Positions 1 to 7,113 of a DNA stretch of 21,263 nt are shown here, in pieces (within the stretch, counting starts at the first letter, position 1; each line of letters opens with the position of its first letter). The position numbers and the translations under genes were made by a program. The notes under the pieces were generated by a model that was given only the letters and a program-made list of their open reading frames with translations, was not told the origin of the DNA and did no database searches. This DNA comes from a virus. The stretch is from IMG/VR virus record IMGVR_UViG_3300021091_000489, positions 1 through 21,263 of that record. One strand, written 5' to 3'.

Positions 1-1233
1 AAATCTCTTGTGATAGGTGGGGTCGTTGTATCTGTTCTTGAGTTGTTTAACCATGATTCTGCCCGACGCCTCAAGCTCCTCCGTCGATATAAGAGCAAAC
101 ATAAAGTCAGCAGTGGCAGGTAAACCAAAGGACTCCGAAGTATCAGTAAGATCCACGTCGCTATTGCCAAAACCACTACGGGTTGTTTGCGTCGCTGAGA
201 CAATAGGGACATTGTGTTCAACAGCAAGACCACGTAGTTCTTCAGCAATAGCTTTAACATAAGTATAAGAATTTACAATGTGACCTTTGTATCTAGCAGA
301 AGCACAGATGTTAAGGTAGTCGATAAAGATGATGTCGGGTTTAAAATCTTTTTTTAAACGCAAATCATTAAGCAGTGCTTTAAAATGATTTGCATGTGCA
401 GATGCGGTTGGATATTCTTTGATGATTAATTTACCTTGAGTTCTTCTACCAATGTCTTCAATTCTAGAAGTAAACAATGTTTGTGGTAGATCAGCAACAT
501 CTTTAATATTTACATTTAAAAGATTTGCGTCTATTCTTTCTGCAATTTTTTCCTCAGACATTTCCAACGTAATGTATAAAACGTTCTTTCCTAATGAAAG
601 GCACGAGGCGGCGCAGTGGCACATGAATAGAGATTTTCCTACCCCAGTACCAGCAAGGGCAACGTTTAATGTTTTATTTGGTAGTCCTCCCTTAGTTATT
701 AAATTAAACTTGTCAATGTTAAATGGTATCTTAACTTCATCTTTATGATAATATTCATAACGTATATCAGCATTATCTACATAATCATGTCCGATATATT
801 CGTCAAACGATACCGCTAGAGCTTGCTGAAGTATAGATGGAATGGCATCTCTTGATATTTTTGGATCTTCTCCATCAGCAATTTTAATTGATTGTAACAA
901 AGCATTGTATATTGCTTTATCTTTACACCACTTTTCTGTTGCCGTGAGTAACCAATCTATATCAACCCACTCTTCACTGTACTGTTTAACTTTTTCAACG
1001 CTTTGTTTATATGTTTCTTCAGTAAGATCATTCCTATTTTGCAAACTAATTATTAAAATTTCTTTTGTAGGAACCTTATCAAACTTGGTAGAAAAATCAT
1101 AGATCTCTTCGAATATAGTTCTTTCATCATACTCTTGAAAGTAATTTGATTTAATATAGGGCAACACCTTCCTGTAATAATTTTCATTACATATTAAATT
1201 TCTGATAATCGTAGATTCAATCTTCTCCGTCAT
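1..1233 (-). CDS. gp41: Replicative DNA helicase, T4 gp41 / DnaB-like (3' end outside window)
   Basis: Hexameric 5'-3' helicase of the T4-type replisome, expected to unwind the fork ahead of gp43 and to work with the primase. The frame is open from the ATG at 1233 to base 1 (411 codons) with no stop, so the C-terminus is missing; T4 gp41 has 475 residues. Walker A is GTGVGKS at residues 195-201 (K200), followed by ITLEMSEE. Walker B is IIFIDYLN with D305, followed by SATQTTRSG, the layout of DnaB-type helicases. The first 150 residues are a helical N-domain. The ATG overlaps the end of uvsX by 17 bases, so translation is probably coupled; it is the last gene seen of the gp43-uvsX-gp41 operon. 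Confidence 0.93.
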   Translation of the reverse strand, partial: MTEKIESTIIRNLICNENYYRKVLPYIKSNYFQEYDERTIFEEIYDFSTKFDKVPTKEILIISLQNRNDLTEETYKQSVEKVKQYSEEWVDIDWLLTATEKWCKDKAIYNALLQSIKIADGEDPKISRDAIPSILQQALAVSFDEYIGHDYVDNADIRYEYYHKDEVKIPFNIDKFNLITKGGLPNKTLNVALAGTGVGKSLFMCHCAASCLSLGKNVLYITLEMSEEKIAERIDANLLNVNIKDVADLPQTLFTSRIEDIGRRTQGKLIIKEYPTASAHANHFKALLNDLRLKKDFKPDIIFIDYLNICASARYKGHIVNSYTYVKAIAEELRGLAVEHNVPIVSATQTTRSGFGNSDVDLTDTSESFGLPATADFMFALISTEELEASGRIMVKQLKNRYNDPTYHKRF

Positions 1234-2248
1234 CACTCACCCCATACGAAAATTCTGTCATAGCACGTTCCTCTAATTTTGCCATAACATCTTCTGTAAA
1301 ATATTTTTCTGGATTTTTTAAAATTTCTTTGCCATAAACTTTTTTTCCGTCAATCTCATAGCGTCCCGCAACATTTTTCCAAATGCCTGCTTCTTCACCA
1401 AGTTCTAAAAGACCATAATATTTTTCTAATGCACGCCCATCAAAAAACAAACGTGTTTCTACTTTAGATCCTTCTCTGGTTAAACGGGACTTCTTCGCCT
1501 CACACTTAATAATGTTTCCGACCAAATCGGTTCCTTCTTTTTCTTTTTTCTTGGAAAGAAAAATGATCGTGCTAGCAGAGTACTTAAGACCAGCACCACC
1601 ACCCATTTTTTGTTCTGTAATGTAAGAGCCAATAGCATCGTAAGTATGGTTTGTAACTAACATTGGAATATTTGCTTTGCCAAGTTTCAACGTAAGAATT
1701 CTGAATACAGATTTTACAAGTTGTGCTTTAGTCATGTCACGAACTTGTTTATCGTCCGATGCATCTTGAACTTCTTTAAGTGTAGAGAGCATACCCAAAG
1801 AATCTAATACAAACATAAGAGGTTTGCGTTCTTCTTTAGGTTGTTCCATATATTTATCAATGATACGAACAGCATGAGTACGAAACTCTTCAACTGTATC
1901 TACAGGATAAATTATAAGTCGCTTAGAATCAATATTGCGACTCTCAATCATCTTTTTACTAATAGCAGATTCTGTTTCAAAATAAATGACTCCAGCGGTG
2001 GGATCACTATCAAGAAAATTACGGACAATACTGAGACAAAAGAAAGTTTTGCCTGTGCCTTCGCCTCCCGCAAGAGCAGTGATTTTGTTAGATGGGATTC
2101 CACCAAATAAAGATCCAGATACCAACGCATTAAATACATAACTACCAGTATCAATATAATATTCAATGTCGCCAGCAGCGACACCATCAACAGCCATGGA
2201 AACAAATTCATTGTTGCTATCTTTAATTACTTTAGATAAAAAGTCCAT
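1217..2248 (-). CDS. uvsX: UvsX, RecA-like recombinase
   Basis: Strand-exchange protein that forms filaments on single-stranded DNA and drives recombination-dependent replication and repair. It has 343 residues; T4 UvsX is of similar size (about 390). Walker A is GGEGTGKT at residues 61-68 and Walker B is LMFVLDS with D149. LVTNHTYD and GGAGLKYSAS around residues 200-225 match the RecA/UvsX loop regions. The C-terminus is acidic, as in RecA-type proteins, where it moderates DNA binding. It starts 4 bases after the gp43 stop and overlaps gp41. Its mediator UvsY and the branch-migration helicase UvsW are encoded elsewhere in the window, so the whole pathway is present. Confidence 0.95.
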   Translation of the reverse strand: MDFLSKVIKDSNNEFVSMAVDGVAAGDIEYYIDTGSYVFNALVSGSLFGGIPSNKITALAGGEGTGKTFFCLSIVRNFLDSDPTAGVIYFETESAISKKMIESRNIDSKRLIIYPVDTVEEFRTHAVRIIDKYMEQPKEERKPLMFVLDSLGMLSTLKEVQDASDDKQVRDMTKAQLVKSVFRILTLKLGKANIPMLVTNHTYDAIGSYITEQKMGGGAGLKYSASTIIFLSKKKEKEGTDLVGNIIKCEAKKSRLTREGSKVETRLFFDGRALEKYYGLLELGEEAGIWKNVAGRYEIDGKKVYGKEILKNPEKYFTEDVMAKLEERAMTEFSYGVSDDGED

Positions 2249-2252
2249 AATG

Positions 2253-4769
2253 TTATTTAAAAAAATCTAATAGTGAAATTTTTCTTTCAACTTGCCACCC
2301 AATACATTCTAGCACATTTTTTAATGGTTCGTAAAAAGATTTATTAAACTGTAACTTATGATCAACATACTTTTCCAAATTAAATTCTACTGGGAGATTT
2401 TGATAAAAGGAAATTACATTTTCTTGAAGTGGGTTTGGTGTTTTTAAATATATAAATTTTATTTTTTCTCCTTCTTGAATAAGAGGATATTTGTGAGTAA
2501 GATTATACTTTCGTACATAGTGATTATACAGTAATGCACCTCTGACATGAATAGGTGTACCCTTTGAATAAATGTTTGATACACTTGTATATTTTTCAAG
2601 TCCATTAACACCCCTAGGAAAAGCAATATTTAAATAATCTTGATGCTTAATATCTTCCCGTATCTTTTCGACAAAATCAATTATATCATCATTTGTTTGA
2701 TTAATGACAATAGTATATGCTTGAAGTAATTTATCTCTAAAGTATGTGGGGGTAGAAGAGCGAGCGGTTTCCATTCCACAAATTTTTATCTTGGGTTCTG
2801 AATACCTAACTCCTTCACTATCCCACACGTTGAGGACATATCGTTTCTTCGCAGTCCAGAATCCTCTATTAGCGATATTTTCCCGCTTCATCTTCATCTT
2901 CTGGTCATAAGCATTTACATATTGTGCCAGTTCTTGGTAAGAACTTTCAATATAAGGTTCAAGTTCCATCTGACAGATCTTATCAAGGAACCCCACAACT
3001 TTCTCATTAGTTTTCTCTCTGCCCTTGTATACAGTTTCAACCAGAGGACCCAAGTTAAGATACATAGAGTCAGTATCACAAGCAATAACATAGTCAACAT
3101 CCTGTGTTTTTAGAATTTTATTAAGATAGGCATTCATCTTATTTTCAATCCAGCGAATAGATAGCTGACCAGAAAGAGTGATTGCCTCAGCGATTTCGAG
3201 TTTGTAATAACGAAAGTGCTCGTTACCGATAGCACCATAGGCAGAGTTGAGTTGAATCTTTCGTGCCATCTGAATGTTATTACAGCGAGCAATCTCTTTC
3301 TTCAATTCAACACTAGGATTATTTTCATACTGCTGCTTAGCAGCAAGCATCTTCTTTTTGTAGATGGTGCGTTCTTGATAAATTTTATCCATCAACTTAG
3401 GAAGGAATCCCTGATAGGTTGTATCGTAAAATGTACCATTAGCACATAGAGTTTGACCATTGAGATCACGAAGATCTAGTTCTTTATATAACAAACGCTC
3501 TACATTAACATTGGGGTGACGATGTGCTTGAAGAGTTTCTGGAGACAAGTTGTACTGCATGATGAGGTGTGGATACAGTGAGTTAAGGTCAAAGGACACC
3601 ACCCAATCATACATTCCTGCAATAGGTTCTTTCACATATGCGCCTGCATACTTGCTATCTTTTACGCTTTCTTTTTTGGGAGGAATAACTATTTTTTGTT
3701 TAGCAAGATAAACATAGATAATATTATCCCACATACGCACTTGAGAGTAAACATCTTCAAAGTTTACTTTGGCATCGTATGCCATAGTAATAGCAAGTTC
3801 TAACAACTTCATCTTGTCGTCAAGTTGATCAACAAGGCGCACGTCATGAATATTATATTCAACAAACTTATTCCAATCTTTTGTGTAGAATTCTTTAAAA
3901 GTATCAAACTCACTGTGATCTAGTTTATTAGAACCAAGTTCTACAGAGCAGATATGATCAAGTCGATATGATTCTTGATTGGTATAAGTAAATTTTCTAT
4001 ACAACTCCAAGTAATCTAACGTGGCAATGCCACTAATATCATAAGCAATATTTTTTCTACCCTTAATATAAATTTCTCTGCACAACGTGTTGTTCCAAGG
4101 GGAAATCATTCTAGCTTCTTTTTCCCCGATAATTCTTTCAATTCTTCGCAGAATATATGGCATGTCAAATAACTGAACATTCCACCCAGTAATCACGTCT
4201 GGATAATTACACGACCACCAATGCAAGAATGCTTTAAGCATCCCTACTTCACTTTCAAAGTGCATGTAATCTACATCTTTTTGATCTTCTACATTATTAG
4301 TTTTCCAGTTATCGTATGGTCTAGAACCAAACACCAGAATTCTTCCCATCTCACTATCTTTTATACTGATAAGAAGAATCTCTTGATCTGCAGATTCAAT
4401 GTTTGGGAATCCATTTTCTGCGCCAGTTTCAATATCCAATGTAAAAATACGAATTTTATTAATATCGTATTTCATTTCTTCATCTGGATATTGCTCCAAA
4501 ATATATTGGTTTAAAAATCTGGTTTGACCATAGATTTGAAAATCATCTATATCTTTATGATCTTCAATAAATTGTTTTGCATCTTTAATTGTACCATGCT
4601 GAACTGGTCTAACGTACTTCCCATCTAGAGTTTTCCAGTCAGAATTTTTAACAGAAGGGAGAAACAGCGTTGGATTAAATTTAATTTTATCTTGAAATTT
4701 GTTTCCGTTTTCGTAACCACGAACTAAAATAGTATTACCCGATTGTTCAACGCTGGTGTAAAATTTCAT
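2253..4769 (-). CDS. gp43: Family B DNA polymerase, T4 gp43-like
   Basis: Replicative polymerase with 3'-5' proofreading; 838 residues against 898 in T4. Exonuclease motifs: LDIETG (D112, E114), GWNVQLFD (D202) and YNIHDVRLVD (D309). Polymerase motif A is SFDLNSLYP (D394), motif B is KIQLNSAYG (504-512) and motif C is ACDTDSMY (D565, D567). All catalytic acids are present, so both activities should be intact. The C-terminus ends ISLLDFFK, resembling the clamp-binding tail of T4 gp43, which here would dock on the gp45 encoded at 9663-10343. The ATG overlaps the stop of the preceding Sm-like gene (ATGA), and transcription probably starts at the promoter at 5406-5434. Confidence 0.97.
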   Translation of the reverse strand: MKFYTSVEQSGNTILVRGYENGNKFQDKIKFNPTLFLPSVKNSDWKTLDGKYVRPVQHGTIKDAKQFIEDHKDIDDFQIYGQTRFLNQYILEQYPDEEMKYDINKIRIFTLDIETGAENGFPNIESADQEILLISIKDSEMGRILVFGSRPYDNWKTNNVEDQKDVDYMHFESEVGMLKAFLHWWSCNYPDVITGWNVQLFDMPYILRRIERIIGEKEARMISPWNNTLCREIYIKGRKNIAYDISGIATLDYLELYRKFTYTNQESYRLDHICSVELGSNKLDHSEFDTFKEFYTKDWNKFVEYNIHDVRLVDQLDDKMKLLELAITMAYDAKVNFEDVYSQVRMWDNIIYVYLAKQKIVIPPKKESVKDSKYAGAYVKEPIAGMYDWVVSFDLNSLYPHLIMQYNLSPETLQAHRHPNVNVERLLYKELDLRDLNGQTLCANGTFYDTTYQGFLPKLMDKIYQERTIYKKKMLAAKQQYENNPSVELKKEIARCNNIQMARKIQLNSAYGAIGNEHFRYYKLEIAEAITLSGQLSIRWIENKMNAYLNKILKTQDVDYVIACDTDSMYLNLGPLVETVYKGREKTNEKVVGFLDKICQMELEPYIESSYQELAQYVNAYDQKMKMKRENIANRGFWTAKKRYVLNVWDSEGVRYSEPKIKICGMETARSSTPTYFRDKLLQAYTIVINQTNDDIIDFVEKIREDIKHQDYLNIAFPRGVNGLEKYTSVSNIYSKGTPIHVRGALLYNHYVRKYNLTHKYPLIQEGEKIKFIYLKTPNPLQENVISFYQNLPVEFNLEKYVDHKLQFNKSFYEPLKNVLECIGWQVERKISLLDFFK

Positions 4770-5062
4770 TCTGTATCAGTTTCCTCAATAATTTCATCAT
4801 TAATAATATTACTTCGTTCACTATGAACGAATGATGCGTACCGCGCCAAAAGAAATTTCTTTGGTTCTGAAAGAATAGTTATGTCAGATGACCTAACAAC
4901 AAGTTCTCTTTCATCAGTATGCATGGGCCATGGAAGCAATTCTCTATCCTCAACGGAATAAGGATATTTTAAAATACAATCAGGATCTCCAAATTCTGTT
5001 TCTGGTATTTCTTCAAGTTCAGAAATAATCCAAATGCCATCAAACCGCAGCAACTTGATCAT
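4766..5062 (-). CDS. Small Sm-like-fold protein B (hypothetical, phage paralog)
   Basis: 98-residue acidic protein of unproven function. The frame is open back to an ATG at 5113, but I chose the ATG at 5062: it has a Shine-Dalgarno GAGGA five bases upstream, overlaps the previous gene by only 23 bases, and places the first beta strand (IKLLRFDGIWIISELEE) right at the start. The pattern of hydrophobic strand, turn at G, second strand, then ILKYPYS and a third block ending SSDITIL parallels the genes at 5040-5381 and 17840-18247. The shared pattern resembles Sm/LSm-type small beta barrels, which usually bind RNA; that is inference from a by-eye alignment. It overlaps gp43 by ATGA and so is co-expressed with the polymerase. 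Confidence 0.75.
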   Translation of the reverse strand: MIKLLRFDGIWIISELEEIPETEFGDPDCILKYPYSVEDRELLPWPMHTDERELVVRSSDITILSEPKKFLLARYASFVHSERSNIINDEIIEETDTE

Positions 5063-5381
5063 CAATTTCCTCGGTTGAATTGGTGCTCTCTTCGACTTGA
5101 CGAATCTTTTCAAGGTAAGCTTCTTCTAGTCCATCATCACATTGCCCAAAAGCAATCACTGAATCGTAAGGAACTTTAAATTGATTGTCCTTAGAATAAG
5201 GACACCATTTACTAAATTTAACTTGAACGTCTTCGTCTGAAGGAATAAGTTGCAAAGAGTATGGGTGTATAAACAAAAGTCCAAGACCTCTTTTTTCTTC
5301 TTCGTTGTCGCTATCAAAGAATTCTTTTAAATCACAAATCAGTTGTTCACCACTTTTTAAAATTACAATTGATGGATTCAT
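5040..5381 (-). CDS. Small Sm-like-fold protein A (hypothetical, phage paralog)
   Basis: 113-residue protein, first gene of the gp43 operon. The start codon has a good Shine-Dalgarno (TTGGAG, about 8 bases before the ATG) and lies about 20 bases downstream of the expected transcript start of the promoter at 5406-5434. The N-terminus SIVILKSGEQLICDL is a typical Sm1-like strand-turn-strand, followed by an acidic loop, LLFIHPYSLQL, then KWCPY and VPYDSVIAFG, and a C-terminal acidic tail. It is similar in layout to the neighbour at 4766-5062 and to the gene at 17840-18247. I recall that a structure of an Sm-like protein of putative cyanophage origin exists, which fits, but I could not check it. 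Function unknown; RNA binding is plausible. Confidence 0.8.
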   Translation of the reverse strand: MNPSIVILKSGEQLICDLKEFFDSDNEEEKRGLGLLFIHPYSLQLIPSDEDVQVKFSKWCPYSKDNQFKVPYDSVIAFGQCDDGLEEAYLEKIRQVEESTNSTEEIDDQVAAV

Positions 5382-5405
5382 ACGTTCTCCAATTATTTAC
5401 AATCT

Positions 5406-5434
5406 ATTATAGCATAAAAAATAGGGGGTGTCAA
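5406..5434 (-). promoter_or_regulatory. Sigma70-type promoter of the gp43 operon
   Basis: On the minus strand, TTGACA (5434-5429), a spacer of exactly 17 bases and TATAAT (5411-5406), with TGC just before the -10 (extended -10). Both hexamers are perfect consensus. It should be read by host RNA polymerase with its housekeeping sigma factor and drive Sm-like A, Sm-like B, gp43, uvsX and gp41. The -35 lies in the 3' arm of the hsp20 terminator. Confidence 0.9.
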
Positions 5435-5456
5435 CTGGATTTTGCCAGTCACCCCC
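5412..5456 (-). terminator. Rho-independent terminator after hsp20
   Basis: Minus-strand hairpin: GGGGGTG (5456-5450) pairs with CACCCCC (5430-5424), and ACTGG (5449-5445) with CCAGT (5438-5434). The loop is 6 bases and there is a 3-base bulge (TGA) in the 3' arm. It is followed by TATTTTTTAT, a U-rich tail. It lies 36 bases beyond the hsp20 stop and should end that transcript. Confidence 0.85.
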
Positions 5457-5492
5457 TTAGCGCCGACGATATTTGGGTTGCCCCACATCTAT

Positions 5493-5936
5493 TTATCCTT
5501 CAGTTAGAAGCTCTTGTCTGCCAGCACCGATATTGTATGTAGTTCGTTTTTGGTGCTCGGGGATAACCTTCTCCAATGAGATTGTTAATAAACCGTCTTC
5601 AAAATTAACAGCGGTTACTTTGACATCATCTGCAAGTTGCCAACTGTGGGAGAATGAACGCTTGGAGAGACCTTGGTGAACATACACTCGTTCAGAATCT
5701 CGTTTCTCAACCTTAGAGGTAACTCGGAGAATGTTCTGTTCTGTAGATACCTCAATCTTTTCTGCTTTAAATCCAGCCAAAGCGACTTCAATTTCGTAAT
5801 TGCTTCCATCTTTTTTTATTAGATTGTAGGGTGGGTAACTGGTATTATGTCCAGACATTGCCTCTAAACGATGAAATACATCGTCCAGACCTACTGAAAA
5901 TGGGGAGTAAATATCCCAAGTATATTTATTAGTCAT
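5493..5936 (-). CDS. hsp20: Small heat-shock protein Hsp20 (alpha-crystallin family)
   Basis: 147-residue ATP-independent holdase chaperone. The N-terminus (YSPFSVGLDDVFHRLEAM) is typical of bacterial Hsp20. The alpha-crystallin domain begins at about residue 40 (NYEIEVALAGFKAEKIEV), continues with the GLSKRSFSHSWQL strand and ends with FEDGLLTISLEK, the conserved DGvL-type strand. No clear C-terminal I-x-I tail is seen (the end is ELLTEG), so oligomer assembly may differ. Hsp20 genes are common in T4-like cyanophages and are thought to help folding or stabilise host complexes during infection. It stands as a single-gene unit with its own leader and terminator. The ATG has a strong Shine-Dalgarno (AAGGAGA) that lies inside a predicted hairpin. 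Confidence 0.95.
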   Translation of the reverse strand: MTNKYTWDIYSPFSVGLDDVFHRLEAMSGHNTSYPPYNLIKKDGSNYEIEVALAGFKAEKIEVSTEQNILRVTSKVEKRDSERVYVHQGLSKRSFSHSWQLADDVKVTAVNFEDGLLTISLEKVIPEHQKRTTYNIGAGRQELLTEG

Positions 5937-5941
5937 TGTTT

Positions 5942-5960
5942 TCTCCTTAAATAAGCGAGA
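5942..5960 (-). promoter_or_regulatory. Shine-Dalgarno-sequestering hairpin in hsp20 leader (candidate RNA thermometer)
   Basis: Minus strand 5960-5942: TCTC, one bulged G, CTT, loop ATTT, then AAGGAGA. TCTC+CTT pairs completely with AAGGAGA, giving 7 base pairs, AU-rich at the loop, with one bulge. The ATG follows five bases later. The whole Shine-Dalgarno is therefore hidden in a marginally stable stem, as in known heat-shock RNA thermometers such as that of cyanobacterial hsp17. Pairing is seen; temperature control is inferred. Confidence 0.6.
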
Positions 5961-5966
5961 GTTTAC

Positions 5967-5995
5967 AAGACCCCGAAGGCGTCTTTGTTATTATA
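5967..5995 (-). promoter_or_regulatory. hsp20 -10 box and UUCG-capped leader hairpin
   Basis: A TATAAT hexamer lies at 5995-5990 on the minus strand, with no good TTGACA 16-18 bases upstream, so the promoter is only moderately supported. About seven bases downstream begins a hairpin AAGAC(G)CC-TTCG-GG-GTCTT (5985-5967): 7 pairs with one bulged G and a TTCG tetraloop. No T-run follows, so it is not a standard terminator. A transcript starting near 5983 would begin with this stable hairpin. Confidence 0.5.
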
Positions 5996-6033
5996 TATCA
6001 TTTTTTACAGAAAATACTAGTGCGGAATACCCA

Positions 6034-6168
6034 CTAAATATCTACGGTCATCAGTATAGTGTATCCTCTATCTCTATACCAATCTAGATGAGATTTTCCC
6101 CAGGGTATTATGACCCAAATAATTTTTTTTTCTGGAGTCAAAAGTTGAACTTTGACTTTTTTTTCCAT
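6034..6168 (-). CDS. Small hypothetical protein (44 aa) after regA
   Basis: ATG at 6168, overlapping the regA stop as TAATG, and a TAG at 6034-6036. The product is MEKKVKVQLLTPEKK, then a hydrophobic IIWVIIPWG, then HLDWYRDRGYTILM. It has a basic N-terminus and an aromatic centre, and is too short for me to recognise a family. The tight overlap with regA is the best evidence that it is translated. The hydrophobic run is too short for a confident membrane segment. It is the last gene before the hsp20 leader. Confidence 0.55.
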   Translation of the reverse strand: MEKKVKVQLLTPEKKIIWVIIPWGKSHLDWYRDRGYTILMTVDI

Positions 6169-6590
6169 TAAACTTCTTGCTTTTTTCTTCCAATATTATA
6201 CTTGCTTTCTAAAGTCCATTCATCTTTTTCTTTAAAAGCAAGAACCTTGATTTGATTCAACGGTGCAATATCTTCTATCTTTGAAACATCCACAATAGAA
6301 ATTAGACCCCAATCGCAAAGAAGTTGTGCAATTCTATTTCTACGCTGAACATCGTTGAGTGAAAGATTTGTTTTTTTGCCATCTAGAGCAAACAGTTCTT
6401 TGAAGTGTACGATGTAGTATTTACCTTGCTTGTGGAGAATATGGCAAGATTGATAGATCTTTTTTTCTTTTCTTGACGCAACGCCAATACGAGTTAAAGT
6501 TTCACGAACTTTTAAAAAATCATCTGGTTCGGACAAACTAACTTCTACCATATCAGAAGGTTGCCATTCAATTTCAATTTCAGTAGTCAT
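6168..6590 (-). CDS. regA: RegA translational repressor
   Basis: Phage RNA-binding protein that blocks translation initiation of many early mRNAs by binding AU-rich start regions, and in T4 also its own. Residues from about 14 on follow T4 RegA closely: EPDDFLKVRETLTRIG, YQSCHILHKQGKYYIVHFKE, QLLCDWGLISIV and a C-terminal KYNIGR. It has 140 residues against 122 in T4, with an N-terminal extension of about 13 residues. An internal ATG at 6551 would give a T4-sized protein, but the ATGA overlap with gp62 at 6587-6590 favours the upstream start. The T4 order 45-44-62-regA is kept, apart from the genes inserted between 44 and 62. Confidence 0.95.
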   Translation of the reverse strand: MTTEIEIEWQPSDMVEVSLSEPDDFLKVRETLTRIGVASRKEKKIYQSCHILHKQGKYYIVHFKELFALDGKKTNLSLNDVQRRNRIAQLLCDWGLISIVDVSKIEDIAPLNQIKVLAFKEKDEWTLESKYNIGRKKQEV

Positions 6591-6973
6591 TTATTTCCGC
6601 CTATATTTAATAGTTTTTTAATCTCATTAAGTTGAGAATTCGTGAGTACCCTTAATGCGGCGATTGCTTTGTTATGGTTATAACCATAATATTTTTTCAC
6701 CAATTCAAGATGCTCAAGAGTTTGTTTTTTAACCCAAGGAGTATAGCGTTTCCTAGGCTTCAAACTATTTATATAAAAATCATATTGCATCTTTAAATTT
6801 AAATGATGATTTAAATTCATTTCATTGGCAAACAAAACACTATCTGTAAATGACGACAAACATTTATTAATGATGTAGGCGGGGTAACCTCTTACTGCTT
6901 CTTCATCGCCATCTAAAATATTTTTTTTGGTTTGATTAATACTATTAAGATAATCTTTTAGTTCATACTTCAT
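6587..6973 (-). CDS. gp62: Clamp-loader small subunit, T4 gp62-like
   Basis: Partner of gp44 in the 4:1 complex that opens and loads the gp45 clamp at primer ends. The product has 128 residues, much shorter than T4 gp62 (187). Recognition rests on position just upstream of regA and on similarity to T4 gp62: PAYIINKCLSSF, NEMNLNHHLNLKMQYDF, and KPRKRYTPWVKK against the T4 motif with KRYGKW. No ATPase motif is present, as expected. It overlaps both the 47-aa gene upstream and regA downstream by ATGA. Unlike T4, it is separated from gp44 by about 1.75 kb. Confidence 0.85.
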   Translation of the reverse strand: MKYELKDYLNSINQTKKNILDGDEEAVRGYPAYIINKCLSSFTDSVLFANEMNLNHHLNLKMQYDFYINSLKPRKRYTPWVKKQTLEHLELVKKYYGYNHNKAIAALRVLTNSQLNEIKKLLNIGGNK

Positions 6974-7113
6974 TCAATTACACTCGTAACGCTGATTACT
7001 TTTGCATTGGGATTGCGGGCAATGGCAACTTGTTTTGCCTCTTGATAGTCCCTAGCATAAACTTCTTCATTAAAAACTTTTCCAGCAACATAAAGTTGTA
7101 CACGGCATTTCAT
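6970..7113 (-). CDS. Small hypothetical protein (47 aa) between dam and gp62
   Basis: ATG at 7113 overlaps the methylase stop (ATGA) and the TGA at 6970-6972 overlaps the gp62 start (ATGA). The product starts MKCRVQLYVAGKVFNEEVYA, continues with a helix rich in A/K/Q (YQEAKQVAIARNPNA) and ends KVISVTSVIE: a compact beta-beta-alpha-beta layout. I believe similar small proteins occur near the clamp-loader genes of other cyanophages, but I cannot check that here. Function unknown. The double ATGA overlap makes translation very likely. Confidence 0.75.
   Translation of the reverse strand: MKCRVQLYVAGKVFNEEVYARDYQEAKQVAIARNPNAKVISVTSVIE

Noticed and set aside
842-1102. Plus-strand open frames over gp41 (also at 17-262 and 452-748)
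   Set aside because: They lie opposite a complete DnaB-like helicase frame with all motifs, and show no recognisable domains or ribosome sites.
5063-5113. Upstream start for the 98-residue Sm-like gene
   Set aside because: The ATG at 5062 has a better SD and a far shorter overlap, and the first 17 residues (basic, unstructured) do not fit the paralogs.
5967-5985. TTCG-loop hairpin as a terminator for the regA transcript
   Set aside because: No run of T follows and it is positioned as a 5' leader element of hsp20.
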